From the NCBI GenBank assembly GCA_041494245.1, contig JBGQAK010000017.1:13331-77330 (forward strand): DNA of 64,000 nt, read 5' to 3'. The notes beneath the pieces were generated by a model. That model did not search any database. It worked only from the letters and a program-made list of their open reading frames with translations, and was not told the DNA's origin. Shown here piece after piece: positions 46,738 to 54,414 of this stretch (position 1 is the stretch's first letter; each line of letters opens with the position of its first letter). Both the position numbers and the translations under genes were made by a program. This DNA is from RBG-13-68-16 sp041494245. Its GTDB lineage: Bacteria; Acidobacteriota; Thermoanaerobaculia; Thermoanaerobaculales; Thermoanaerobaculaceae.

Positions 46738-46764
46738 ATTATACACACAGATTGCAGATGTCAA
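46738..46764 (-). promoter_or_regulatory. Consensus promoter of the H1-like gene
   Basis: On the minus strand a perfect TTGACA (46764-46759) and a perfect TATAAT (46743-46738), but with a short 15-bp spacer. The -10 box lies 24 nt upstream of the ATG, within which GGAGG is found. Confidence 0.65.
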
Positions 46765-46926
46765 GCCCCTCCTCCTCGAGAGCTCTCAAAGAGCGCGTGA
46801 AGGCGTTCACTCGTCGCGGATCGTGCGCTCGCACGCTGAGGGCGTGCGCGCTCGTCGAGAAAAATGCAGTTCGTGAAAACGAGCCTGGGAGCGCTGAGAT
46901 CGGTCAGTCGTTTTTTGCGCGCTCGA

Positions 46927-47139
46927 CTAGCGTGCGCGACATCTGATCTCCAGGAGCAGACCCGCGCTCTCGCCTTCGCCAGCGACGGTCATCTCGAAGA
47001 ACGGTGAGCTGTAGTGCGAACCGAGGGCAAGCGTGTGTCGCCCCTGCACGAGGGCGAACGACTGCATGTCGCTGCAGCCCATCGTTCCAACCTCGGCCCC
47101 GTCGATGCGGACGCCGAAGATGCCGGTCGCTCGGTGTTG
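46927..47139 (-). pseudogene. Broken gene: remnant of a small beta-rich (DUF2846-like) protein
   Basis: The minus-strand frame ending at TAG (46927-46929) encodes about 70 protein-like residues (IFGVRIDGAEVGTMGCSDMQ, then FALVQGRHTLALGSHYSS). They resemble small domains of the type VRVDGxxVGxxxxxxxFxLxPGxHTL. The frame is closed by a TGA at 47142-47140, and the preceding protein-like piece (RQLVLDNTER) is in another frame. A frameshift and loss of the N-terminus are likely. A short ORF from the internal ATG is the alternative. Confidence 0.45.
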
Positions 47140-47203
47140 TCAAGCACGAGCTGACGTGAACTTTGGCGCCTCGTCGTGCGTACACACCAGCGGGAGGTGC
47201 TCG

Positions 47204-47485
47204 ATGGCCGCTGCTCCTTTGAAGTGCCGCCGCTGCCTGCGTGAGGTGCCCGCCGACGCGAGGTTCTGCCCCATCTGCGGTGCGCGCGTTGCCGGTGCGC
47301 CGAGGGTACTGCGTCGGCGCCGTGATGCCGGCAAGCTGGCCGGCGTGTGTGCCGGGATGGCCGACTACTTCGATCTCGATCCGACGCTCATGCGAGTGAT
47401 CTTCCTGGTGGCGACGTTCTTCACCGGTGTGATTCCGGGGATCATCCTTTACCTCATCCTTGCCCTCATCGTCCCGGCCGACTGA
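47204..47485 (+). CDS. PspC-domain protein with N-terminal zinc ribbon
   Basis: 93 residues. An N-terminal zinc-ribbon-like half has two Cys pairs (CRRC and CPIC). A PspC domain follows, with GKLAGVCAGMADYFDLDPTLMRV and a transmembrane helix (about 67-89) ending in LALIVPAD. PspC proteins sit in the inner membrane and regulate phage-shock/envelope-stress responses; zinc-ribbon fusions occur in many bacteria. The start is preceded by CGGGAGGTG. Stand-alone gene. Confidence 0.88.
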   Translation: MAAAPLKCRRCLREVPADARFCPICGARVAGAPRVLRRRRDAGKLAGVCAGMADYFDLDPTLMRVIFLVATFFTGVIPGIILYLILALIVPAD

Positions 47486-47574
47486 GGCGCCGCGGTCCCG
47501 GCCAGGGGCATCACGGGTGCACGCCCCGTACAATGGGTGCGGCGAGCAGGCCGTTGCGTCTCGCCGAGGTGACC

Positions 47575-48303
47575 ATGACAGGCGAGCCCGAACGCATCCT
47601 TGCCCCGCACCGCACGATCCGCGTCTTCAGGAGCGAGCCCCTGCCGGATGGCATGATCGAGAGGCTGGTGGCGGAGGCTCAGCGGGCGCCCTCCGACGCC
47701 ACCGGTCAGATGTACAGCTTCGTCCGGATCGTGGATGCCCGCCGGCGCCGCGAGATCGCGGAGCTCTCGGGAGGCCAGGCGCATATCGCGGAGGCGGCGG
47801 AGTTCCTCGTGGTGTGTGCGGACCTGCACCGCCTGACACGGGTGCTCGAGCAGAGCGGGCGCCTGCCGGGGACGTTCCCGGCCGCAGGGCTGCACTTCGC
47901 CATCGTGGATTCGACGCTCGCGGCCCAGCGTCTGATCGACGCCGCGGAGGCCGTCGGCCTCGGCGTGTGCTGCATCGGCGGGATCCTGGACGGGATCGAG
48001 GCGCTGGTCGAGCTGCTCGCCTTGCCCGGCGGCGTGGTGCCGGTGTTCGGCCTCTGCGTGGGGTGGCCGGGCGAGGACCCCGCGGAGCGCCCGCGCGTGG
48101 CGACCGCCTCGGTGCTGCACACCGATCGTTACAGCGACCGGGTCGCGGGCGCCCTCGAGGCCGACATCGCGGTCATGGCGGCGACCACGCGCAGCGGCGA
48201 CTGGCTGAAGGTGCTCGCGAAGTACTTCGCCTCGGGAGGGGTCATGGAGCAGCGCGAGGAGTCCCTGCGCCGCGTCCTCGCCCGCCAGGGCTTTTCCTGG
48301 TGA
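47575..48303 (+). CDS. NADPH nitroreductase, NfsA/FRP type
   Basis: 242 residues. FMN-binding fold with the N-terminal HRTIRVFRSEPLPDGMIERLV, the EAQRAPSDATGQMYSF segment, and VDSTLAAQRLIDAAEAVGLGVCCIGGILD. It reduces nitroaromatics or quinones, or supplies reduced flavin, using NAD(P)H in the cytoplasm; true substrate unknown. GAGGTGACC precedes the ATG; ATG 47533 is a possible upstream alternative. Confidence 0.88.
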   Translation: MTGEPERILAPHRTIRVFRSEPLPDGMIERLVAEAQRAPSDATGQMYSFVRIVDARRRREIAELSGGQAHIAEAAEFLVVCADLHRLTRVLEQSGRLPGTFPAAGLHFAIVDSTLAAQRLIDAAEAVGLGVCCIGGILDGIEALVELLALPGGVVPVFGLCVGWPGEDPAERPRVATASVLHTDRYSDRVAGALEADIAVMAATTRSGDWLKVLAKYFASGGVMEQREESLRRVLARQGFSW

Positions 48304-48397
48304 CAGACCAGGGGACAGGGGACAGTAAGAAAGGAATACCGCGGGTCGCGTGCGGCCTCGGGTTTGCGGAGTCCCGCGTCCCGAGTCCCGGCACCGC

Positions 48398-48403
48398 TAT
48401 ACT
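48398..48403 (+). promoter_or_regulatory. -10 box (TATACT) adjacent to the surE start
   Basis: TATACT lies 7 nt before the GTG start codon of surE, with C-rich sequence and no Shine-Dalgarno between. A leaderless mRNA is expected; no good -35 box is seen. Confidence 0.4.
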
Positions 48404-48410
48404 TCCCCCC

Positions 48411-49175
48411 GTGGCGCAGCCGCTCCTGCTCCTGAGCAATGACGACGGGTACCACTCCGAGGGCATCCACGTGCTCGCAGACGCCCTCGAGAGCCTTGGC
48501 GAGGTGTGGGTGGTGGCGCCGGACCGCGAGAACTCGGCGGTCTCACACGCCCTCACGCTCTCTCGCCCCCTGCGCCTCGCCCAGCTCGGGGAGCGCCGTT
48601 TCACCGTGGACGGAACGCCCACCGACTGCGTAACGCTCGGCATCGGGCAGGTGCTCAAGGGGCGCACACCCGATCTGCTGGTCTCCGGGATCAATTTCGG
48701 CGCCAACATGGGCGACGACGTCCACTACTCGGGCACTGTTTCCGCGGCGTTCGAGGCGGCGATCATGGGCGTGCCGGCAATCGCGGTCTCGCAGGCCATC
48801 GGCAAGGAGTTCTCGTTCGTGCACGCCGGCCGCTTCGCCCGGCTGATCGCGAGCCGCGTGCTGGAGCGTGGCCTTCCCTCCGGAACACTTTTGAACGTCA
48901 ACGTGCCGCCCCAGCCGCCCAGGGGCGTGCGCTTCACCCGCCTCGGCAAGCGGGTCTACACCGAGGGCGTCGTCGAGGACACCGACCCGCGCGGGCGCAA
49001 GTGCTACTGGATCGGGGGCGGGGACCCGGTGTGGGAGGACATCCCGGGCACCGACTTCGCCGCCGTGGGCGCAGGGTTCATCTCGGTGACGCCGCTGCAG
49101 CTCGACATGACTGACCGCGGGCAGCTCGACCAGCTCGAGGCGGAGGCCTCGCGCTGGGACCTCGAGGGAGCCTGA
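48411..49175 (+). CDS. surE: 5'/3'-nucleotidase SurE
   Basis: 254 residues. LLSNDDGYHSEG at the N-terminus provides the metal-binding Asp pair; VAPDRENSAVSHALTL and LVSGINFGANMGDDVHYSGTV complete the active-site pattern of the SurE family. It dephosphorylates nucleoside monophosphates in the cytoplasm during stationary phase or stress. It begins the surE-pcm-acylphosphatase cluster; surE-pcm is a classic pair. GTG start without Shine-Dalgarno. Confidence 0.95.
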   Translation: MAQPLLLLSNDDGYHSEGIHVLADALESLGEVWVVAPDRENSAVSHALTLSRPLRLAQLGERRFTVDGTPTDCVTLGIGQVLKGRTPDLLVSGINFGANMGDDVHYSGTVSAAFEAAIMGVPAIAVSQAIGKEFSFVHAGRFARLIASRVLERGLPSGTLLNVNVPPQPPRGVRFTRLGKRVYTEGVVEDTDPRGRKCYWIGGGDPVWEDIPGTDFAAVGAGFISVTPLQLDMTDRGQLDQLEAEASRWDLEGA

Positions 49176-49176
49176 G

Positions 49177-49827
49177 GTGAGCTCGGCCGTCCCGGTCCGA
49201 CGCAAGGTCCTCATCGAGTACCTGCGCGAGATCGGCATCACTGACGAGCGGGCGCTGGCGGCGGTCGCCGCCGTGCCCCGCGAGCTTTTCGTGCCGGCCA
49301 CCCTCCGGCACCAGGCGTACGAGGACTACCCGCTCGAGATCGGGGAGGGGCAGACGATCTCGCAGCCCTCGGTGGTCGCGCGCATCACCCAGCTGGCCGA
49401 GGTCAAGGCGGGCGACAGGGTGCTGGAGATCGGCGCCGGTTCCGGCTACCAGGCCGCGGTGCTGGCACAGCTCGCCCGCTTCGTGTTCACGGTCGAGCGT
49501 TTGCCGCGCCTGGCCGAGAGCGCCCGGGCGCGCCTGGCCGAGCTGGGCTACCGCAACGTCTCGGTGCAGGTGATGGACGGCACGGTGGGCTGGCGCGCGC
49601 AGGCGCCCTTCGACGCGATCATCGTGAGCGCGGCCGCGCCCTCGATCCCGAAGGCCCTCACCGACCAGCTCACCGAGGGCGGGCGGCTGGTCATCCCGAT
49701 CGGCGAGCTGCGCAGGCAGAAGCTGACCCTCGTCGTCCGGCGCGGCGACCGGTTCGAGGAGTCCACCCACGGGCCCGCCACGTTCGTCCCGCTCGTCGGG
49801 CGCGAGGGCTACCAGGGGCCGAGGTGA
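49177..49827 (+). CDS. pcm: Protein-L-isoaspartate O-methyltransferase
   Basis: 216 residues. SAM-dependent methyltransferase that repairs isoaspartyl residues in aged proteins. VPRELFVPATLRHQAYEDYPLEIGEGQTISQP, the SAM motif VLEIGAGSGYQAAVLAQL near residue 84 and the C-terminal VPLVGREGYQG are family marks. GTG start one nt after the surE stop, with CTGAGGTGA around it. The stop overlaps the acylphosphatase start by 4 nt. Confidence 0.95.
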   Translation: MSSAVPVRRKVLIEYLREIGITDERALAAVAAVPRELFVPATLRHQAYEDYPLEIGEGQTISQPSVVARITQLAEVKAGDRVLEIGAGSGYQAAVLAQLARFVFTVERLPRLAESARARLAELGYRNVSVQVMDGTVGWRAQAPFDAIIVSAAAPSIPKALTDQLTEGGRLVIPIGELRRQKLTLVVRRGDRFEESTHGPATFVPLVGREGYQGPR

Positions 49828-50126
49828 CGGCCCCCGATCCTTCTGGCGCGATCTCGAAGCGTTTCATCGTCGCCGGCCGCGTGCAGGGCGTCGGGTTCCG
49901 CTACTTCGTGGTGCGCGAGGCCGAGGCGCTCGGACTCGCTGGCTGGGTGCGCAACCTCCCCGACGGGCGGGTCGAGGCGCTGGCCAGCGGCGCGCCGGAC
50001 GGCGTGAGCGTTTTCGAGGGCCGACTCTGGGAGGGTCCGCCTCACGCGCGGGTGACCGCCGTCGAAGCCAAGGAGGCGGAACCCCCGACCTACGCCGAGT
50101 TCCGGGTGGTGCCGACCCAGTGGTAG
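49824..50126 (+). CDS. Acylphosphatase
   Basis: 100 residues. The catalytic signature GRVQGVGFRYFV (Arg at the phosphate-binding turn) near residue 18 and the GWVRNLPDGRVEAL strand with the active-site Asn are intact. It hydrolyses carboxyl phosphates such as carbamoyl or acetyl phosphate. GTG start overlapping the pcm stop (GTGA). Last gene of the operon, before tRNA-Arg. Confidence 0.94.
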   Translation: MTAPDPSGAISKRFIVAGRVQGVGFRYFVVREAEALGLAGWVRNLPDGRVEALASGAPDGVSVFEGRLWEGPPHARVTAVEAKEAEPPTYAEFRVVPTQW

Positions 50127-50172
50127 CACGCGGAGCACCGTGCGGGAGGGCTCCGGTGAGATGCCGCCGGGG

Positions 50173-50201
50173 TTGTGATTTCTGATCGCCGGGACTAGCA
50201 T
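50173..50201 (+). promoter_or_regulatory. Promoter of tRNA-Arg and its repeat array
   Basis: TTGTGA (50173-50178) and TAGCAT (50196-50201) with a 17-bp spacer, ending 9 nt before the mature tRNA 5' end. Confidence 0.5.
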
Positions 50202-50210
50202 TTCCGCCGC

Positions 50211-50287
50211 GGGGCTGTAGCTCAGTTGGATAGAGCAGCGGTTTCCTAAACCGCGTGTCGGAGGTTCAAGTCCTCTCAGCCCCGCCA
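50211..50287 (+). tRNA. tRNA-Arg (anticodon CCT)
   Basis: A complete cloverleaf. Acceptor GGGGCTG/CAGCCCC, D arm GCTC...GAGC, anticodon stem GCGGT/ACCGC with loop TTCCTAA (anticodon CCT), T arm GGAGG-TTCAAGT-CCTCT, discriminator G and encoded CCA. The last 21 nt recur three times downstream in a tandem array. Confidence 0.97.
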
Positions 50288-50552
50288 TTGCCTTCGTGCC
50301 TTGGGCCCCGCGTCGGACTTGTGGTCGCCCCCCGCTACTCCCCACCCGTGACCGGCAAGTCCTCTCAGCCCCGCCATTGCCTTCGTGCCTTGGGCCCCGC
50401 GTCGGACTTGTGGTCGCCCCCCGCTACTCCCACCCGCGACCGGCAAGTCCTCTCAGCCCCGCGATTGCCTTCGTGCCTTGGGCCCCGCGTCGGACTTGTG
50501 GTCGCCCCCCGTCACTCCCACCCGCGACCGGCAAGTCCTCTCAGCCCCGCCA
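50267..50552 (+). repeat. Tandem repeat carrying copies of the tRNA-Arg 3' tail
   Basis: Three units of 89, 88 and 88 bp start at 50267, 50356 and 50444, plus a final partial copy at 50532-50552. Each begins with the last 21 nt of tRNA-Arg including CCA (one G-for-C change in the third). The units differ by only a few bases. The remaining about 67 nt can fold: GGACTTG in each unit pairs with CAAGTCC of the tail, and GGTCGC pairs with GCGACC in units two and three. The period is not a multiple of three, so it is non-coding. Layout recalls the E. coli tyrT (rtT RNA) repeats. Confidence 0.9.
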
Positions 50553-50607
50553 ACCTTCGGACCCAAGAGACGCATGCCAGGGGTGCGGTGTCGGCGGGGA
50601 TGCCGGG

Positions 50608-50835
50608 TCACTCCACACTCCCGCACGTCTTGCTGGCCACCCAGTTGAGCAGCATCAGGCACGGCACGACGAAAGGGAAGATGTCGTACAACGTGTCGCT
50701 CACCGAGTGCGAGTGCCGGTCGACCGCGATGAAGACCTGCACGCAGAACACCCCGGCGAGCGCGACGAGCCCAAACCCCTGCCAGGAGACCGGCCGGTAG
50801 ATCCACCCCCAGGACGCAAACCAGCGGCGTGGCAT
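50608..50835 (-). CDS. Small two-TM membrane protein of unknown function
   Basis: 75 residues. MPRRWFASWGWIYRP N-terminus, then two hydrophobic helices (about 18-36 and 50-67) separated by a polar loop DRHSHSVSDTLYD. The last residues are SKTCGSVE. GGAGGAACA is ideally placed before the ATG at 50835, which fixes the start over a longer open frame. The N-terminal pattern (WGWIYRPVSWQG) looks like a conserved small-protein family, but I know no function. Faces the tRNA-Arg repeat array. Confidence 0.75.
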   Translation of the reverse strand: MPRRWFASWGWIYRPVSWQGFGLVALAGVFCVQVFIAVDRHSHSVSDTLYDIFPFVVPCLMLLNWVASKTCGSVE

Positions 50836-50903
50836 TGTTCCTCCAGTCGCGACGAAACGCTGCGATTCTAAGGCAGGGGGACTCGGAGCGGCGCGGATTG
50901 GGC

Positions 50904-50941
50904 CCGAAAGAAAGAGCCGGGCGGTGTTTCGACCGCCCGGC
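50904..50941 (-). terminator. Rho-independent terminator of the ssb operon
   Basis: GCCGGGCGGT and ACCGCCCGGC form a perfect 10-bp stem around a 6-nt loop, followed on the minus strand by TCTTTCTTTCG. It lies about 40 nt after the zinc-finger protein gene. Confidence 0.8.
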
Positions 50942-50980
50942 CTACAGCCACCCCGAGGAAACATCGCGTTCTCGAACCTT

Positions 50981-51217
50981 TTACGGCTCCAACGGCTGGT
51001 TGTTGTGGGCGTAGGCAGGTCCCGGCACGCGGCCGTCCACCTCGCCCGAGATCACCCACTCCCCAAGGCCGGAGATGCACTCCCTGCAGATCAGGCGCAC
51101 CGGGCGCAGCTCGTTTCCGGCGACCTCGCCCTCCACGAACATCCCCTCGCGCCTGCGCAGGCAGGAATCGCAGATACCCAGCTTGGTTTCGTCAAAACGC
51201 CAGACGGGACCGGCCAT
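50981..51217 (-). CDS. Small zinc-finger-like protein downstream of ssb
   Basis: 78 residues with two CxxC pairs (CDSC near residue 16, CREC near 44) spaced as in a treble-clef or zinc-ribbon site, between strands GPVWRFDETKLGI and ELRPVRLICRECISGLGEW. No catalytic motif. Follows ssb by 33 nt on the same strand and precedes the shared terminator, so it is probably co-transcribed with ssb. Role unknown; a nucleic-acid or protein contact function is guesswork. Confidence 0.75.
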   Translation of the reverse strand: MAGPVWRFDETKLGICDSCLRRREGMFVEGEVAGNELRPVRLICRECISGLGEWVISGEVDGRVPGPAYAHNNQPLEP

Positions 51218-51250
51218 GGGTGTTCCTTCCTCCGTCTCGTGTGGACTCGA

Positions 51251-51664
51251 CTAGAACGGGATTTCGTCCTCGCTCTCGGGCGGGAACTCCGGCGCCTCGC
51301 CAGCCCCGGCGGTGGCGGCGGGCTCCACGCCCTGGGGCTTGGGCCCGACGAAGCGGATGGTCTGGGCGATGATCTCGGTGAAGTAGCGGCGGTTCCCCTT
51401 GTCGTCGTCGTACGTGCGGGTGCGGATCGAACCCTCGACGTAAATCGACCGGCCCTTGCCGAGGTACTGGCCGCAGAACTCGGCGAGCTTGCCGAACGCG
51501 ACGATGTTGTGCCACTCCGTCTGGTCCTGCCACTTGCCTTCTTTGTCCTTACGTCTCTCGTTGGTCGCCAGCGCGAACTTGGCCACTGCCATGCCGCTAG
51601 GGCTGTGCCGCAGCTCGATGTCACGGCCGATATTGCCAATCAGAATCACCTTGTTGACGCTCAT
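51251..51664 (-). CDS. ssb: Single-stranded DNA-binding protein
   Basis: 137 residues. OB fold with NKVILIGNIGRDIELRHSPSG, the TEWHNIVAFGKLAEFC segment and GSIRTRTYDDDKGNRRYFTEI, then a short Pro/Gly/Ala linker and the acidic tip DEIPF that binds partner proteins. Protects ssDNA in replication and repair. ATG at 51664 follows a GGGAGGCGA sequence. First gene of a two-gene unit with the zinc-finger protein. Confidence 0.95.
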   Translation of the reverse strand: MSVNKVILIGNIGRDIELRHSPSGMAVAKFALATNERRKDKEGKWQDQTEWHNIVAFGKLAEFCGQYLGKGRSIYVEGSIRTRTYDDDKGNRRYFTEIIAQTIRFVGPKPQGVEPAATAGAGEAPEFPPESEDEIPF

Positions 51665-51751
51665 CGTTCGCCTCCCGGCGTGGACGAAGCCCGAGCGTAC
51701 CAGATCGGCGGGTGAAAGACGAGGGGGGCCGGGCAGGGCGGCCGGGGCGCC

Positions 51752-52198
51752 TCAGCGCACGGCCCTGGCCAGCCCCACGATCAGGCCCCAGTACACGGCG
51801 GTCTCCGCGATGCGCCCGATCCTCTCCTGGGTCGTGAGGTCGTGCCAGTCGGATGCGAACGGGCCGGCGAGCACGAGCCGGAAGTCGACGTTGGGCGCGG
51901 GCAGGAGGAGGTTGGTCGCCGTAAGCGGCACCGGGCCGCCGCGCATCTGCGACGCCTGCTCCCGGCTCACGGCAAACGCGAGACGGACCATCGGGTCCCG
52001 CCACATCTCCCGCCGCAGGCCGAGGTCGAACTCGGCGTGGCCGCGCTCCTCTTGGGAGCCGATGAGGTCGGAGAGGCTCAGCTTCAAGAGCCGGGGCGGC
52101 GGTGTCGGGCTCGGGGTCGGTGCCGCTTGAGGCTCCTCGGCGCCCGCTGCCGCGCCGACCAGGAGAAACACGCCGACGGTGAGGAGAGCTGTCCGCAC
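51752..52198 (-). CDS. Hypothetical exported protein
   Basis: 148 residues. Signal peptide (about 1-20, ALLTVGVFLLVGAAAGA), a Pro/Ala/Thr-rich linker (about 24-36), then a mixed alpha/beta region (LSLSDLIGSQEERGHAEFDLGLR, LLLPAPNVDFRLVL) and a C-terminal hydrophobic helix (AVYWGLIVGLARAV). The GTG at 52198 is supported by AGAGGT 5 nt upstream; a longer open frame upstream is not protein-like. Divergent from murJ. I recognise no family. Confidence 0.65.
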   Translation of the reverse strand: MRTALLTVGVFLLVGAAAGAEEPQAAPTPSPTPPPRLLKLSLSDLIGSQEERGHAEFDLGLRREMWRDPMVRLAFAVSREQASQMRGGPVPLTATNLLLPAPNVDFRLVLAGPFASDWHDLTTQERIGRIAETAVYWGLIVGLARAVR

Positions 52199-52302
52199 GG
52201 TGACCTCTATCCGCCCCTTATAACCACTATAGCCCTCGCACGCTTCCGGTGTACGGTTCAAGAGCCGAGCATTGGGGGTTGGGCGCAATCCTCGGGCTTT
52301 GC

Positions 52303-52308
52303 TAGAGT
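52303..52308 (+). promoter_or_regulatory. -10-like box (TAGAGT) adjacent to the murJ start
   Basis: TAGAGT lies 7 nt before the GTG start of murJ; TTGGGC (52279-52284) is 18 bp further upstream. A leaderless transcript is expected. Confidence 0.35.
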
Positions 52309-52315
52309 TCATCCG

Positions 52316-53878
52316 GTGTCTACGAGGAAGCGGCTGCTGACCGCCACCGGCGGGATGGCGGTGGTCACGCTCGCGAGCCGGATCTCGGGGCTGGCGCGCG
52401 ACAAGGTCGTCGCGTACCTCCTCGGGGCGGGAACGGTGGCCGACGCCTTCTACACCGCCTTCCGGATCCCGAACATGTTCCGCCAGCTCCTCGCCGAGGG
52501 CGCGCTCCACGCCGCGTTCATCCCGTCGCTCGCGGAGCTGAAGGCGGCGCCGGAGCCGGCACGCAGCCGGGCGTTCGTGCGCGCCATGACCTCGCTCCTG
52601 CTCCTCGCGCTACCGGTCATCGTGGCCCTCGGCATCCTCGCGGCGCCGTGGCTCGTGCACCTCTTCGCCGCCAAGTTCGCGAGCAACCCCGCGAAGTTCG
52701 ACCTGACGGTCCGCCTCACCCGGCTGATGTTCCCGTACCTTGGCCTGATCTCGCTGGCGGCGCTCGCGCAGGGGGTGCTCAACGCCTCCGATCGCTTCCT
52801 GCTGCCGGCGGCCACACCCATCGGGTTGAACCTCTGCATCGTGGCGGGAACCGTCACGGCCGTGACGGTCGCCGGGGGCAGGCCGGAGTGGATGGCGGCC
52901 GGGGTGCTGGCGGGCGGGCTCACGCAGTTCGCGATGCAGTGGGTGGCGTGCGGGAGCGTCGGGCTGCCGCTGCTTCCCGGAAAGGGCGCGTTCACGAGCC
53001 CCGAGGTGCGGCGCGTGCTGGTCAAGATGACGCCCACCGTCACGACGCTCGGGATCTACCCGCTCACGCTGATGCTGGCGAACCGCTTCGCCGCCAGCGT
53101 GGGTGAGGGGGCGGTGACGTGCGTCTACAACGCCTCGCGGGCCAACGAGCTGGTCTACGGCGTGGTGATCGTGCAGCTCACCACCGCGGTCCTTCCGATG
53201 CTGTCCGCGCAGCGGCAGGCAAGCGAGCTGGCCGCCCGCGACACGCTGGCGTTCGCCCTTCGCCTGCTCTCCGCGGTCGCCATTCCCAGCACGGTCTTCA
53301 GCGCGGTGCTCGCGACGCCGATGATCGGGGCGTTGTTCGGGGGAGGGAAGTACACGCCGGGGGACGTCGCGATGGCGGCTGCGGCGTTGCTGGTCTACTC
53401 CCTCGGTATGCCGTTCCTGGGCCTGACCAAGCTGCTGGCGAGCGCGTCGTTCGCCTGGAACGACACCCGCTCCCCGGTGATCGCCTCGGCGGTCAACCTG
53501 GGGGTGTTCTTCGCCCTCGGCCTCGCCCTCACCGGGCCTTTCGGGGTGCGCGGGGTGGCGGGGGCCTCGGTGGGAGGGCAGGTCGCCAACGCCCTCGTTC
53601 TGTTGTGGCTGGACGGGCGGCACAGGCGGCTGCCGCGCCTGGGGGAGGTGCTGCCCGCGGTCGCTCGCCACCTGGCGGCGGCGGTCGGGCTCGGCTTGGT
53701 GGCGTTCTACCTCAACCGTCTGGCGCCCGTGCCGCTCCACACGAGCGTGCGCTCGCTGGCACAGCTCGGCGCGTACGCCGCGGCCGCAGGGGCCGCGTAC
53801 CTCGTGCTCCTCGTCCTCCTGGGTGCCGACGAGTGGCGCGAGGCGCGCGAGTTCTTCAGGCGGAGGCGGGTGGCGTGA
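52316..53878 (+). CDS. murJ: Lipid II flippase MurJ
   Basis: 520 residues, fourteen transmembrane helices of the MOP superfamily. Family marks are the N-terminal SRISGLARDKVVAYLLGAG, DAFYTAFRIPNMFRQLLAEGALHAAFIPSL and the PYLGLISLAALAQGVLNA segment, with conserved Arg residues in helices 1 and 8. It flips lipid II to the periplasm for peptidoglycan synthesis. GTG start without a ribosome site. The stop overlaps the dtd start. Confidence 0.95.
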   Translation: MSTRKRLLTATGGMAVVTLASRISGLARDKVVAYLLGAGTVADAFYTAFRIPNMFRQLLAEGALHAAFIPSLAELKAAPEPARSRAFVRAMTSLLLLALPVIVALGILAAPWLVHLFAAKFASNPAKFDLTVRLTRLMFPYLGLISLAALAQGVLNASDRFLLPAATPIGLNLCIVAGTVTAVTVAGGRPEWMAAGVLAGGLTQFAMQWVACGSVGLPLLPGKGAFTSPEVRRVLVKMTPTVTTLGIYPLTLMLANRFAASVGEGAVTCVYNASRANELVYGVVIVQLTTAVLPMLSAQRQASELAARDTLAFALRLLSAVAIPSTVFSAVLATPMIGALFGGGKYTPGDVAMAAAALLVYSLGMPFLGLTKLLASASFAWNDTRSPVIASAVNLGVFFALGLALTGPFGVRGVAGASVGGQVANALVLLWLDGRHRRLPRLGEVLPAVARHLAAAVGLGLVAFYLNRLAPVPLHTSVRSLAQLGAYAAAAGAAYLVLLVLLGADEWREAREFFRRRRVA

Positions 53879-54360
53879 AGGTCGTGGTGCAGCGCGTACG
53901 CCGGGCCGCCGTTCGCGTGAACGGCGAGACGGTGGGCTCGATCGGGCAGGGGCTGCTCCTGCTCGTCGGGGTGGAGCCCGGCGACGGCCCCGAACAGGTC
54001 GAGCGCGCCGCGAACCGCTTCGCCACCCTGCGGGTGTTCACCGACGAGCGCGGTGCGATGAACCGCGGCCTCGACGAGCTCGGGGGCGAGATCCTGGTGG
54101 TCTCGCAGTTCACGCTCGCGGGCTCGATCCGGCGCGGCCGGCGGCCGGACTTCGTAGGGGCCGCGAGGCCGGAGGAGGCCGAGCCGCTCGTGGAGGCGCT
54201 GGTCGCGGCGCTGCGCGCCCGCGGTGTCACGGTCGCGACCGGGGTGTTCCGGGCCGAGATGGAGGTCGAGCTGGTCAATGACGGCCCGGTCACGTTCGTC
54301 TGGGACGATCCCCCTCCCGGCCAGGCCTCGGGACCGACAGGCCGCAGGCCTCAGGAATAG
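53875..54360 (+). CDS. dtd: D-aminoacyl-tRNA deacylase
   Basis: 161 residues. KVVVQRVRRAAVRVNGETVGSIG N-terminus, LLLLVGV, the catalytic SQFTLAG segment near residue 80 and the C-terminal NDGPVTFVWD (the Gly-Pro substrate-selection motif) identify DTD, which hydrolyses D-amino acids from tRNA. GTG start overlapping the murJ stop (GTGA). About 12 residues longer at the C-terminus than usual, with a Pro/Gly-rich tail. Confidence 0.94.
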   Translation: MKVVVQRVRRAAVRVNGETVGSIGQGLLLLVGVEPGDGPEQVERAANRFATLRVFTDERGAMNRGLDELGGEILVVSQFTLAGSIRRGRRPDFVGAARPEEAEPLVEALVAALRARGVTVATGVFRAEMEVELVNDGPVTFVWDDPPPGQASGPTGRRPQE

Positions 54361-54414
54361 CAAGGACATTTCTTTGCTTTTCTTCCCGAGCCCCGAGGCC
54401 CGGTTGGGTGGTAG

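Noticed and set aside
50267..50552. CRISPR array
   Set aside because: The whole 88-89 bp unit is conserved, with no variable spacers, and it begins with a tRNA tail.
50255..50871. Plus-strand reading frames through the tRNA-linked repeats
   Set aside because: The repeat period is not a multiple of three and frames differ between units; no start signals.
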